Below are positions 36,054-45,122 of a DNA stretch of 64,000 nucleotides, piece after piece. Numbering within the stretch: the stretch's first letter is position 1; the number at the start of each line of letters is the position of its first letter. Origin of the DNA: Melittangium boletus DSM 14713 (GTDB lineage Bacteria; Myxococcota; Myxococcia; Myxococcales; Myxococcaceae); the NCBI RefSeq assembly GCF_002305855.1, contig NZ_CP022163.1, positions 3,534,292-3,598,291 of the forward strand, given 5' to 3'. Under the pieces are notes generated by a model. The model saw only the letters and a program-made list of their open reading frames with translations, made no database searches and was not told the origin of the DNA. The translations under genes were made by a program, and so were the position numbers.

Positions 36054-37238
36054 ATGAAACCCCACCTGCTGCTGCTCGCCACCCTCGCCACCCTCCCCGG
36101 CTGCAAGAAGGAGCAGCCCCCGGCGGCTCCCGCCAAGCCCCCACCCAGCGCCAGCGCGCCCACTCCGGCCCCGGCCCGGAAGGATCCGCTCACCGAGGTG
36201 CCGAAAACCGACGCCACGCTCTCGTTCCTCGAACCCCGCGAGGGCAAGTGCCAGTGGACGCGCGAGGACCCCGTCGCCCACAAGCGCGCGGCGGTGGCCT
36301 CGCTCGACGGGGACTGCAAGGGCGCCCGCCTCTTCTGGAGCGCGGACCTGGGCAAGGCGCTCGTCTGGTTCGATCCCGATTGGGTGGCCTCTGGCGCCTA
36401 CCTCGCTCCCGGCGTCTCGCCTCGGGGCTTCCCCGCGGAGGAACCCACGCCCGGAGCCACCTCCCGGCTGTACGAGGTGACGGTGGCCTCGGGACAGGTG
36501 CGTCCGGTTCCCTCGCCCCCCGTGGAGGGCGCACTGGACTCCTTCGGCTACAAGGGCTCGGAGCTCGTCGCGCTGTCCCTGCAATCCCTGACCGAGGAGC
36601 AGATGGCCCAGGACTCCGTCACGGTCGACGGCAAGGCCATCCCCCTCAACAAGGAGGTCGAGGGCGCGCCCGCGCTGGCCTTCGCCTACCGGCTCGGAGC
36701 GGACGGAAAGTGGCAGCGCGTGGAGATCAAGGCCACGGGCGAGGGCTCGGACTATGCGCCTGGTACCCGGGCGCTGGAGATCGCCGAGTCCCTCGGCTCC
36801 AACTCCGACACCCTGCTCGATGCCCGCATGGGCGATGAGGGAACCGAGCCCACCGCGGAACAGGCCCAGAAGCTCCAGCCGCTGCGCCCGGCCCCGCTGC
36901 TCCAGCCTCGGGAAGACGACATGGACACGGGTGGAGAATGGAGCCATGTCGTCACGCCGGGCGGCTCCTTCTACGCCTGGCGGGTCAGCGGCGAGTTCAT
37001 GCACACCACGGGGCATCTCGTCCTCGAGGTGGGGGGCCAGTTGAAGCCCGTGAAGGACCTGGGCTTCACGGACGGAGACTTCGTCGCCGTGCGGGCACAA
37101 GGCCCCTTCCTGCTGGTCTCGGCCGACAGCGTGGGCACGCATCCGCGCCTCTATGATCTCCGCACTGGCGAGCGCGTGTTCCACTCCGACACGGCACGCG
37201 TGGCCACCTTCTGGCCTTCACCCGCCCCCACTCACTGA
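36054..37238 (+). CDS. Hypothetical lipoprotein, paralogue of the previous gene
   Basis: 394 residues from the ATG at 36054; the GTG at 36033 is less likely because the lipoprotein signal starts at MKPHLLLLATLATLPGC. The lipobox LPGC is followed by a Lys/Pro/Ala-rich linker. The domain shares its order of aromatic motifs with the previous gene. The two may coat or sense something at the cell surface; function is unknown. Confidence 0.65.
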   Translation: MKPHLLLLATLATLPGCKKEQPPAAPAKPPPSASAPTPAPARKDPLTEVPKTDATLSFLEPREGKCQWTREDPVAHKRAAVASLDGDCKGARLFWSADLGKALVWFDPDWVASGAYLAPGVSPRGFPAEEPTPGATSRLYEVTVASGQVRPVPSPPVEGALDSFGYKGSELVALSLQSLTEEQMAQDSVTVDGKAIPLNKEVEGAPALAFAYRLGADGKWQRVEIKATGEGSDYAPGTRALEIAESLGSNSDTLLDARMGDEGTEPTAEQAQKLQPLRPAPLLQPREDDMDTGGEWSHVVTPGGSFYAWRVSGEFMHTTGHLVLEVGGQLKPVKDLGFTDGDFVAVRAQGPFLLVSADSVGTHPRLYDLRTGERVFHSDTARVATFWPSPAPTH

Positions 37239-37274
37239 ACCGCACGAGGCGTCAGCGCCAGAGCACCGTGCGAA

Positions 37275-37781
37275 CTACTCTGGCTCCGCGTATGACGTCT
37301 CCAGTTCCTCCAGACTGTCCGCTACGTCTTCCGCAGGACAATTTGGCAGATGCTGTACGAGATTGAGGACAAGTCCGTCCACGGCCTCAATACTCGCCTC
37401 GAGCAACTCGTTTCCATCGACTTCAATGAAGTCCTTTGGTTTCCAATCCAGGTAAATCCTGACGCGTCCAGGGCTGGTTTTCTCCAGGACAAGACGCGCG
37501 GCATCATCTGGATGGTCGTAGACCCACTTCTTCTCGGGAGAATCAAGCCACGAAAAAACATGGGACCACGCCAGCGCGAAGTCCACTCCAGGCACCACGA
37601 ACAATGACTTGCTGAAATCACCCGCTGCCGCCGCATTGGCATCGCCGAAGACGTCGGCTCGAACACTCGTTCCCAGAAACACAGCCGTCTGGAACAGGTG
37701 ATATCCAACAAGCAACTCATCAACCTCGGAGGAGGTACTCCGCCGGATCTCCTCGTCGGACAACACACACTTCATCCACAT
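37275..37781 (-). CDS. Putative immunity protein for the adjacent EndoU toxin
   Basis: 168 residues, acidic (for example LSDEEIRRSTSSEVDELL and DSLEELETSYAEPE), with no signal peptide or membrane segment. It starts 7 bases after the toxin stop. Small acidic cytosolic proteins in this position usually neutralise polymorphic toxins by binding them. The family was not recognised, so the role rests on context. An in-frame ATG at 37775 is an alternative start. Confidence 0.6.
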   Translation of the reverse strand: MWMKCVLSDEEIRRSTSSEVDELLVGYHLFQTAVFLGTSVRADVFGDANAAAAGDFSKSLFVVPGVDFALAWSHVFSWLDSPEKKWVYDHPDDAARLVLEKTSPGRVRIYLDWKPKDFIEVDGNELLEASIEAVDGLVLNLVQHLPNCPAEDVADSLEELETSYAEPE

Positions 37782-37788
37782 GAGTTCC

Positions 37789-39468
37789 TCACGGTGGCAC
37801 CGGAAAAGCAGTAATTATACGACCCGCGTCATCAATGGCCACTCGCACGGAGTGCACGGGATGTCCAGCTTGGTTGGAACCAACGGGAGCAGGATACGTC
37901 TTCTCCACCAGGAATGAACCGTCCAATCGGGGTTTTCCTCTCCTGTAGTTCGGGCGAATCGTTCCCCTACTGGCAGCATCGGTGATGAGTTTCTGGATAT
38001 TGACCGAGGCATCGAACTTGCTCTTTCCTGGCGCCAGGGACAGCGGACCGTGCCCACCTCCCGTCTTATCTCCATCGATGATGTGCCTCAATCTCTTCTT
38101 GAGCAGCTTCGGAAACTTGCGAAGCATGTTCGCGCGAACCTTGTCGACAGGATTGGCCTCCGTCAACCTGGCGAGGCGAGCATCCCGGCGAGCATGGGAG
38201 GATTTGACGCGAGCATCCTTCAACTTATTGCGCAGCAAGGCCCGCCGAACCCGAGCCTGAGCCAGTTTTTCGGGCCGAAGTCTTGACCAGAAGGAACTCA
38301 CACTCCCCTTGGTCCGCACCAGTGAACGCCCTCCCACCTTTTTCAGCATCAGCAACGCGTCATCGAGTGGTTTCGATAATTGCGCCGTCTTCTCCGCGAG
38401 CCTCACGAACCTGGGCATTTTTGAAAGGAGCCTGCCAAGTTTTCCAGCTTTGCCCGCCCACTTCAAGACGGCGGCCCCTCCGGAAACAACCGCCATGACG
38501 ATCTCGGCGATAGCATAACCGATCAGCCATCCACGGAAATGTGCACGGCTCAGAAGATCTGGGGAATTCCACCGCTCAAGCAAAGCGGCGAGACCCGCCT
38601 CGGTCAGCGTCTTGATGTCCAACGCTGAAATTAGATTCCACAAGCTCTTCATGTCCGACAAGACTTCGCCGGTCAGAATGCTGTAGACGAAGTTCCACAC
38701 CAGCTCCAGTAGCTCGAAGATCCCCGTCAAGAGATCCCATACTGATTCGAGCGCGCCGTGGATCAATCCTGCCGTGAGGGCGGCCCCCTCCAGATAGAAA
38801 CTCCCGATGGCCTTGGTAAGGCTTTTAGCATCTTGCAATAAATCGTAGCTGCTCGACCCTGACCCGACCCTGCCGCGTAGGCCCTCGGCGAACACCTGAC
38901 TCGGTATCCAGATGAGGTAATCCTCACGAGTCAGCAGAGTATCCGGATGCGCAGCATCGCTTGACCTGTAGATACCACGAAGCCCAACTCCTCGGTTCGC
39001 CTCGGCGAGGACATTGGCGTAGTACCGCTCATCCTGTCCCCATCTGATGGAACTCCCCTTGTAGTACTGTTTGACGATTGCCAGAGCACCTTCGTTCTTC
39101 TTGACTCTATGGAGAAGCGCACCAGGATCATTCGAGTTGAGAAGAATGTGCTTTGAGTAGACAAAACCGGACTGGCCATTACCGAGCGTCACGAAATACC
39201 AGTCACCAGCGATTTCACGACTCGCGAAAACGCACGTATTGAATGGGAGTCTTGCCTTGACTTGGTCTAAGGGATCGGGCCGCCCTCGGAGTTCTACTCC
39301 ATGGGCATGAGCGACTCGGCCGAAACAAGAAACCTCCCGCCCCATCGCGAACGGAAACCCCTTTGGAGTCTTGACCCCCCCGATGACGAAAGGACGGGAA
39401 GAGTATTGATTCAGGCTCGCCCAAGCGGCGGGACCTATAATTCCGTCCAAAGAAGCTCGATACGACAT
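37789..39468 (-). CDS. Polymorphic toxin with C-terminal EndoU-type nuclease domain
   Basis: 559 residues. The N-terminus has a short DGIIGPAAWASLN segment like the end of a PG-binding repeat, then an SH3-like stretch (WYFVTLGNGQSGFVYSKHIL). The middle has hydrophobic helices (about 230-270 and 310-340) that could cross a membrane. The C-terminal 100 residues (RHIIDGDKTGGGHG near 461, PGKSKFDASVNIQKLI, VAIDDAGRIITAFP) match the bacterial EndoU RNase fold used as a toxin tip. A GGAGG site precedes the ATG. It would cut RNA in a target cell; the delivery route is not visible. The next gene is the putative immunity gene. Confidence 0.8.
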   Translation of the reverse strand: MSYRASLDGIIGPAAWASLNQYSSRPFVIGGVKTPKGFPFAMGREVSCFGRVAHAHGVELRGRPDPLDQVKARLPFNTCVFASREIAGDWYFVTLGNGQSGFVYSKHILLNSNDPGALLHRVKKNEGALAIVKQYYKGSSIRWGQDERYYANVLAEANRGVGLRGIYRSSDAAHPDTLLTREDYLIWIPSQVFAEGLRGRVGSGSSSYDLLQDAKSLTKAIGSFYLEGAALTAGLIHGALESVWDLLTGIFELLELVWNFVYSILTGEVLSDMKSLWNLISALDIKTLTEAGLAALLERWNSPDLLSRAHFRGWLIGYAIAEIVMAVVSGGAAVLKWAGKAGKLGRLLSKMPRFVRLAEKTAQLSKPLDDALLMLKKVGGRSLVRTKGSVSSFWSRLRPEKLAQARVRRALLRNKLKDARVKSSHARRDARLARLTEANPVDKVRANMLRKFPKLLKKRLRHIIDGDKTGGGHGPLSLAPGKSKFDASVNIQKLITDAASRGTIRPNYRRGKPRLDGSFLVEKTYPAPVGSNQAGHPVHSVRVAIDDAGRIITAFPVPP

Positions 39469-39631
39469 TCAACCCCCCAGGCCTCCGGCGAAGACTCAAC
39501 TCACCTTCGAACTCTGTCAACAGCACAGCATCGTATGTTCTAAAACCATATCCAATGAACTACCCGTGCGCAAGGAGCCCATCCAATAAGGAGCGAAAGA
39601 CACATTCCAAACGGAATGAGCGACCTGGGCG

Positions 39632-40381
39632 TCAGGGCGCCCCGCCCGGACGCACGTTCATGTCGGACAGGAACTCGGACACCTCGCGGGAGGGCACGAG
39701 CCGCGCGCGCTCCGCACCGGTCCCACACCGCGTTCCACCGATCTCTTCGAGTTCCGTCGGATCCCTCGGGAACACGAGGATGCCCAGGGCATCTCCAGGC
39801 CCCCGCCTGGACGCCACGAACATCCGCTCGGCCACCTCCCGGGTGTCCTCGCTCCGCAGCAAGGCCCGGGACAGGTGCTCCATCGTCACGCCTTCCCGGG
39901 CCTGGAGCAGGGCGAACTCACACAGCCGCTCCCGCTCGAGCCGCTCCCGGAAGCCCCCGGGCCGGAACCACGACGACACCACCAGGGGCTCGCGGGTGGA
40001 CACGAGCCAGCCCACATGGTGCGCGGCGCCCACGGTCGCCATCGTCGCCAGGAAGAGCAGCACGAGCAGCGTCAGCAACGACACGCTCCAGCGCACGGGC
40101 CACGGACGCGCCTCGGGAGTCTCGGCGTGGAAGCGACGCCAGAGCCCGCGCAGGAACAGGTGCGAGCCCACGCCCAGCAGGCACGCCACGGCGAGGGCTT
40201 CGGCGATGAACTCCCATCGCCACTGGACCTGGGGGACGACCCGCGCGAGGAAGGACATCCACCCCAAGAGGAGGAGCAGGGGCGCGGTGATGATCCACAC
40301 CGAGCCCTGGGCCAGCAGACAAGGCGCCAGCAGGAGCAGGGGGACCAGTCCCCAGCCCAGGAGCTTGCGGCCCGCCGTCAT
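39632..40381 (-). CDS. Hypothetical membrane protein
   Basis: 249 residues from the ATG at 40381, which overlaps the upstream gene's stop (ATGA). Four hydrophobic segments occupy the first 150 residues (for example LLGWGLVPLLLLAPCLLAQ and SLLTLLVLLFLATMATVG). The C-terminal 100 residues are soluble. No family recognised. Third gene of a three-gene operon. Confidence 0.7.
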   Translation of the reverse strand: MTAGRKLLGWGLVPLLLLAPCLLAQGSVWIITAPLLLLLGWMSFLARVVPQVQWRWEFIAEALAVACLLGVGSHLFLRGLWRRFHAETPEARPWPVRWSVSLLTLLVLLFLATMATVGAAHHVGWLVSTREPLVVSSWFRPGGFRERLERERLCEFALLQAREGVTMEHLSRALLRSEDTREVAERMFVASRRGPGDALGILVFPRDPTELEEIGGTRCGTGAERARLVPSREVSEFLSDMNVRPGGAP

Positions 40382-41058
40382 GGGGCACCCTCCTGGAGGG
40401 CCGCGTGGATGTCCCGGAGCGGCAGCTGGCGGATGTCTCCATCCGTGAACAGCACCCAGCGCGAGGGCCCGAAGAGTCCTGGCTCGTAGGCCAGGGGCGC
40501 CTTGGGGGCATCCGCCGTCTGGCCGCCCACGTAGATGAAGTGCAGGCCCGAGCCCCCCACCACGCGCCAGCGCGCCTCGGGAAGCTCGGGGGAGAGGTCG
40601 CTCGCGGGGAAGCGCTGTCCATGCTGGGAGGCGTGGACCCACAGCGCGTCCCGCAGCTCCTCGAGCCGCTGACGCCGCGCCTGGAGCATCCACTCCGTGT
40701 CCGAGAGCGGGGGGGCGCCCTTGAGCGCGTAGGTGGTGCCCGACTTCTCCCAGGCGCCGGGCGTCATCAGCTCCCGTCCTCCGGCGATCATCGACAGGAC
40801 GAGCTGGAAGCCCAGCGTCCAGAGGAACACCAGGGCCAGCGCGGCGCCAGAACCCAACCGGGGCAGGCGGGGCACGTCACGCGCGAGCCGGTTCCACAGC
40901 GCCTTCACGGCCAGCGTGACGAGCAGGAACAAGCCGAGGAAGAAGGACAGGGCCTCCAGGCGCTGCGTGGCGAGGTCCGTCAGCTGGACGAACGGCATGC
41001 CGGCCAGTGCCACACCCGGCCAGAGCCACAGGACGGCGAGCAGCGGCCGGAGGGACAT
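40378..41058 (-). CDS. Hypothetical membrane protein
   Basis: 226 residues with a signal-like N-terminus (LLAVLWLWPGVALAG) and two further membrane segments (about 42-58 and 72-92). The soluble C-terminal part contains LHFIYVGGQTADAPK and RWVLFTDGDIRQLPL, a pattern also seen in prepilin-like proteins, but no pilin motif is present. It starts 4 bases after the WGR-like gene and overlaps the next gene by 4 bases. Confidence 0.65.
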   Translation of the reverse strand: MSLRPLLAVLWLWPGVALAGMPFVQLTDLATQRLEALSFFLGLFLLVTLAVKALWNRLARDVPRLPRLGSGAALALVFLWTLGFQLVLSMIAGGRELMTPGAWEKSGTTYALKGAPPLSDTEWMLQARRQRLEELRDALWVHASQHGQRFPASDLSPELPEARWRVVGGSGLHFIYVGGQTADAPKAPLAYEPGLFGPSRWVLFTDGDIRQLPLRDIHAALQEGAP

Positions 41059-41062
41059 GGGC

Positions 41063-41596
41063 TCAGAGCCTGAAGGGGACGGCGTGGACGGCGGGCCAGA
41101 GCACGCGGGGCTCGCCCTCGTCGGGGGCCACCGCGATGACGGCGCCCTCCAGCAACTCCTCGCTCTCCAACGCCTCGCGCAGGGTGCGCACGGCCACGTC
41201 CGCGTCCATCACCCGGAAGTAGACGTTCATCCGGCCCGGCTGGGACTCGGCGCCCTCCACCTCGCCATTGCCCGTCCAGCCGAGCGTGTCGTTGATGACG
41301 GCTTCCACGTTGTGGCGCTTCTCGAAGTCCTGGCCCGAGCCCTTGCCCTTCAACGCGTACTGGATGACGAGCGGAATCATCTCCTCCAGGTCCGGATCCT
41401 CATAGCCCTGGTCCACGAGCGGCTCGGCCAGCTGGGCGATGGCCATGTCCGGATCCTCCTCGTCCGCGGGCAGGGGGAGCACCTTCTCCTCGCCCGTCTC
41501 TCCGACGACGCCCCAATGCAGGGTGATGGACTGCTCGTGCACCCACGCTTCCCAATAGCGGAGGGTGCCGCCTTCCTTCTTGTAGAGCCTCAGCAC
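41063..41596 (-). CDS. WGR-like domain protein
   Basis: 177 residues. The N-terminus (RYWEAWVHEQSITLHWGVVG) follows the W..G pattern of the WGR domain, a nucleic-acid-binding fold of PARPs and bacterial regulators. The remainder is acidic and unrecognised. First gene of the operon with the two membrane proteins. Confidence 0.6.
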   Translation of the reverse strand: MLRLYKKEGGTLRYWEAWVHEQSITLHWGVVGETGEEKVLPLPADEEDPDMAIAQLAEPLVDQGYEDPDLEEMIPLVIQYALKGKGSGQDFEKRHNVEAVINDTLGWTGNGEVEGAESQPGRMNVYFRVMDADVAVRTLREALESEELLEGAVIAVAPDEGEPRVLWPAVHAVPFRL

Positions 41597-41640
41597 GGCC
41601 GCACTCTATACACATCCGCCCCCCTCCCGTGGACCCGCGC

Positions 41641-42516
41641 CTACTCCAGGCCGAACAGCTCCTTGAGCCGGTTGGCCACGACGCGGACGGCGGCCCGCTC
41701 CCAGGCCTCGGACTGGATGACGAGCCACACGGGCCGGCGAGGCAACTCGGGGACGTCGAACAGGCGCTCCAGGTCCGGCTCCATCTGGGCCCACCCCGCG
41801 GGGAGCACCGCCAGCCCCACGCCCTTGCACACCCCCGCCACGAGCGCCGACATGCTGTTGGTGCGCAGGATGATGCGCGTGCCCTGTTGCCCCTCCATCC
41901 AGCGCGCCTCCGCCAGCGCGCCCAGCTCGCCGCCCACCACCAGCACGTCATGCCCCGCCAGCTCCCGCTCACTCCGGGGCCGCCCCCGCTGCCGCAGGTA
42001 GCTCGCCGCGCCGTACACCGCGTAGCTCTGGGACTGGAGCTGGCGCACCTTGAGATTGGCGCCCTCGGGCCGGATGAGCCGGACGGCGATGTCCGCCTCG
42101 CCCCGGGACATGTCCACGGTGCGGTTGCCCCCGAGGATTTCCAGCCGCAACCCCGGGTGCTCGTCCTTCAAGGAGCACAGCCCCCGGTCGACCAGGTACG
42201 TGGCCAGGGCTTCCGTGGTGGCGATGCGCACCGTGCCCGCCACCGTCTCGGCGGGCGTCAGCTCACCGCTGAGCAACCGCGCGAGTTCCGGCTCCAGCGT
42301 TTCTAACCGCTGACGCAGCAATTCTCCCGCCGTCGAGGGCCACAACCCCTCGCGCGTGCGCAAGAAGAGCCGCACCCGGAGCGACTTCTCCAGGGCCTGG
42401 ATGCGGCGCCCGGCGGTGGAGGCATTCACGCCCAGCTCTCGCGCGGCCGTGGCCAGCGTCCCGTGACGAACCACGGCGAGAAAGAAACGCAGATCGTCCC
42501 AACTCGTCGCCTGCAT
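41641..42516 (-). CDS. LysR-family transcriptional regulator
   Basis: 291 residues from the ATG at 42516. The N-terminal winged HTH (DDLRFFLAVVRHGTLATAAR, ELGVNASTAGRRIQALE) and the C-terminal substrate-binding domain (about 95-285) are typical. It is divergent from a quinone-oxidoreductase-like gene with a perfect palindrome between them, the usual LysR target arrangement. The inducer is unknown. Confidence 0.94.
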   Translation of the reverse strand: MQATSWDDLRFFLAVVRHGTLATAARELGVNASTAGRRIQALEKSLRVRLFLRTREGLWPSTAGELLRQRLETLEPELARLLSGELTPAETVAGTVRIATTEALATYLVDRGLCSLKDEHPGLRLEILGGNRTVDMSRGEADIAVRLIRPEGANLKVRQLQSQSYAVYGAASYLRQRGRPRSERELAGHDVLVVGGELGALAEARWMEGQQGTRIILRTNSMSALVAGVCKGVGLAVLPAGWAQMEPDLERLFDVPELPRRPVWLVIQSEAWERAAVRVVANRLKELFGLE

Positions 42517-42517
42517 A

Positions 42518-42538
42518 CGTGCAACGCAGTATTGCACG
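42518..42538. promoter_or_regulatory. Palindromic LysR operator candidate
   Basis: CGTGCAA-CGCAGTA-TTGCACG is a perfect 7+7 inverted repeat in the 67-base gap between the LysR gene and the divergent oxidoreductase gene. It ends 45 bases before the oxidoreductase ATG and starts 2 bases from the regulator's ATG, as expected for autoregulation plus target control. Confidence 0.7.
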
Positions 42539-42583
42539 CCCGCATCTCGACGCTCACGGACGCGGAGCGCTAGCTGTGCGCGA

Positions 42584-43618
42584 ATGATTTCCACCTACCG
42601 TGCGGTCGTGCTGACGAGGAACGGCGGCCTCGACGCGCTCGAACTCCGCGAGTTGCCCCTCGAAGCACCCGGCCCCGGCCAGGTGCGCCTGCGAGTGCGC
42701 GCGACCGGCGTCGGATTCACCGACATCATCATGCGGCGGGGCTACCACCCCGATGCCCCGAAGTTGCCCTTCACGCCGGGCTACGAGGTCGTCGGAGACG
42801 TGGAGGCCATCGGGCCTGGGGTCACGGGCTTCACACCCGGGCAGCGCGTCGCGGCACTCACCGTTCATGGCGGCTATGCCGAGTCCATCATCCGGGACGC
42901 TGGAGAATTCATCCCAGTCCCCGAGGGGCTCGACGACGCGGAGGTCACCGCGCTCATCCTCAATTACGTGACGGCGTATCAGATGATCCACCGCGTGGCG
43001 CGGCTCCGGGCGGGCCAGAGCGCGCTGGTGACGGGAGCGGGAGGAGGCGTGGGCACGGCGCTGCTCCAACTCCTGCGGGTGGCCGGAGTCCAGGCGTACG
43101 GCGTGGACTCTCCGCCCAAGGCGGGGCTGGTGCGTGAACTGGGAGCGACGTTCATCGACTCCCGGGAGCGGCCCTTCGACGAGGCCGTGAGGAAGCGCCT
43201 CCCCGAGGGCGTGGACGTGGCCTTCGACGGCATTGGCGGGGACAGCATCGCGAGGTGCACGCGCGCGGTCCGGCGGGGAGGACGGCTCATCTCCTACGGC
43301 TTCACGAGCGCGGTGGGCCGCCATGGAGGCGGCGACAACGTGGGCGGCCTCAGCGGCCTGCTGGCGCTCTTCGTGGGAACACGGCTCCTGGGCCGCCGCC
43401 CGTCCGTCTATGGCATCACCCAGCTCTATCAGAAGGATCCCTCGCTCCTGCGCGAGGATCTTTCCCAGCTCTTCACGCTGCTGGCGGAGCGGCGCATCCA
43501 ACCCCTGATCGCCCACCGCCTGCCGCTGCTGGCGGGAAGGGCCGGTCAGGAACTGCTGGAGCGCGGAGGCATCCGCGGGAAGATCATCCTCCTGCGCGAT
43601 GTGCCCAAGAAGACGTGA
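42584..43618 (+). CDS. Zinc-less alcohol dehydrogenase/quinone oxidoreductase-like protein (MDR family)
   Basis: 344 residues. The GroES-like N-terminus (LRVRATGVGFTDIIMRRGYH) is followed by PGYEVVGDVEAIGPGV. The NADPH-binding Rossmann motif is LVTGAGGGVGTALLQLLR. Catalytic zinc ligands are not in place, as in quinone oxidoreductases. It reduces quinones or unsaturated carbonyls with NADPH. Likely controlled by the divergent LysR regulator. Confidence 0.9.
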   Translation: MISTYRAVVLTRNGGLDALELRELPLEAPGPGQVRLRVRATGVGFTDIIMRRGYHPDAPKLPFTPGYEVVGDVEAIGPGVTGFTPGQRVAALTVHGGYAESIIRDAGEFIPVPEGLDDAEVTALILNYVTAYQMIHRVARLRAGQSALVTGAGGGVGTALLQLLRVAGVQAYGVDSPPKAGLVRELGATFIDSRERPFDEAVRKRLPEGVDVAFDGIGGDSIARCTRAVRRGGRLISYGFTSAVGRHGGGDNVGGLSGLLALFVGTRLLGRRPSVYGITQLYQKDPSLLREDLSQLFTLLAERRIQPLIAHRLPLLAGRAGQELLERGGIRGKIILLRDVPKKT

Positions 43619-43771
43619 CCGAAGCCGCATCTGTCCGGCACCGGGCAAATCCATGGGCCCGAGGAACACGGTTGTCGCGCGGTTCACGCATGAAGCACGT
43701 GGACGCGCCCGGAAGGAGTGAGGCCGCTCGCCAGCATCCCTACGCTCGATCCACCACCGATGAGGAGCCCG

Positions 43772-45085
43772 ATGACGACGACTTCCACTTCCAGCGCCAG
43801 TCCCGGGGAGAGCCCGGGAGACAATCCCGTGAACGGGAAGGTGCTGCGCTGGAGCGCCGTGGCGATGCTCACCGTGGAGGCCCTGATGCTCGCGAGCACC
43901 TGGGGCCAATGGGAGACGGTGGCGAGCCTCCTCGGCCTGCACGGGGCCCGGCTCCTGGCCAACCTGTGGGTGTACGTCTGGGCGAAATGGACGACCCGCC
44001 GGGAATCGGGCCTGAACGTCGCCATGGGCATCAACATGGTCGTCACCCTGCTGGAGGCGCGGCTCCTCGACTGGAGTCCGCTGGCCTGGCTGCACGTCCT
44101 CTTCCAGGTGGTGTTCATCAATGGGCTCGCGGAGCGGGACCACCGCCTCGAGCATCGGCTGGCGATCGGCATCTTCCTGCCGGCGGCGGCGGGCTGGGCC
44201 CTGTATGACGGAATCGCGCCCGGGGTCGTGGGAACGGTCTGCGTCATGGCCTGTCTGCTGTATGGGTATGGCGAGGCGAGCCATCAGATGCTCCTCGCCG
44301 CCCTGGAGGACGCCCGGACGAACTACCAGAAGCTCCAGCGGATGCAGGAGCAGCTCGTGGAGCAGGAGAAGTTCTCCTGCCTGGGCAGACTGGCCGCGGG
44401 AGTGGCGCATGAAATCAACAACCCCATGGCCTTCGTGACCAGCAACATCCGGGGGCTCACGCGAGACCTCTCCGCGCAGCCCCAACTGCCAGGGCCCTTG
44501 CGCGAGTACGTGGACGAAGTCCTGCCGGAAACCCTCGACGGCATCCGCCGCGTCAACGACATCATGGCGGATCTGCGGTGCTTCGCCCGGGGAGATCTGG
44601 AAGCGCCCGTCGAGTTCGATCTCAACCGGGAGGTCGCCTCGGCGCTGCGCCGCTCCCGGGATGAATTGAAGGGGCGCTGCCGGGTGGAGCTGGACCTGAG
44701 CGAGCTGCCGCCGCTGAGGGGCCGGCCCCGGCAGATCGGCCAGGTGATCGTGAACCTCCTCGCCAACGCCGGGCAGGCGCTCCCCGAACAGGGGGGCGTG
44801 GTGGAGGTGAGGACCCGGCTCGAGCAAGACGAGGCGCTGGTGGAGGTGAGGGACAACGGCGTGGGCATGACGACGGAGGTGCGCCGCTCGCTCTTCCTGC
44901 CGTTCTTCACCACCCGGCCCGTGGGCCAGGGAACGGGCCTGGGCCTCGCCGTCGCCTATGGCATCGTCACCGGCCATGGGGGGCGCATCGACGTCGAATC
45001 GGAGCCGGCGCGGGGGACCTGCATCACCGTCCGACTGCCCGCGAGCGACCGGAGTGCCATGGCCTCCGGGCAGCTCGCGCAATGA
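43772..45085 (+). CDS. Membrane sensor histidine kinase
   Basis: 437 residues from the ATG at 43772, preceded by GAGGAG; GTG at 43718 is less likely. The first 165 residues hold about five hydrophobic helices. A coiled coil (NYQKLQRMQEQLVEQEKF) leads to the phosphoacceptor site GRLAAGVAHEINNPMAF, and the ATPase domain has NLLANAGQALPE, VRDNGVGMT and GTGLGLAVAYGIVTGHGG. The NtrB-like HEINNP motif is typical of myxobacterial kinases. No response regulator is adjacent. Confidence 0.92.
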   Translation: MTTTSTSSASPGESPGDNPVNGKVLRWSAVAMLTVEALMLASTWGQWETVASLLGLHGARLLANLWVYVWAKWTTRRESGLNVAMGINMVVTLLEARLLDWSPLAWLHVLFQVVFINGLAERDHRLEHRLAIGIFLPAAAGWALYDGIAPGVVGTVCVMACLLYGYGEASHQMLLAALEDARTNYQKLQRMQEQLVEQEKFSCLGRLAAGVAHEINNPMAFVTSNIRGLTRDLSAQPQLPGPLREYVDEVLPETLDGIRRVNDIMADLRCFARGDLEAPVEFDLNREVASALRRSRDELKGRCRVELDLSELPPLRGRPRQIGQVIVNLLANAGQALPEQGGVVEVRTRLEQDEALVEVRDNGVGMTTEVRRSLFLPFFTTRPVGQGTGLGLAVAYGIVTGHGGRIDVESEPARGTCITVRLPASDRSAMASGQLAQ

Positions 45086-45122
45086 CGCTCAAAGAATGAC
45101 GCTCAAAGAATGACGCTCAAAG
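45081..45122 (+). repeat. Three tandem copies of a 14-bp repeat
   Basis: AATGACGCTCAAAG occurs three times without interruption (45081-45094, 45095-45108, 45109-45122). The array covers the histidine kinase stop (45083-45085) and the stop of the convergent lipoprotein gene (45117-45119). The copies are identical, so the expansion is recent. Confidence 0.95.
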
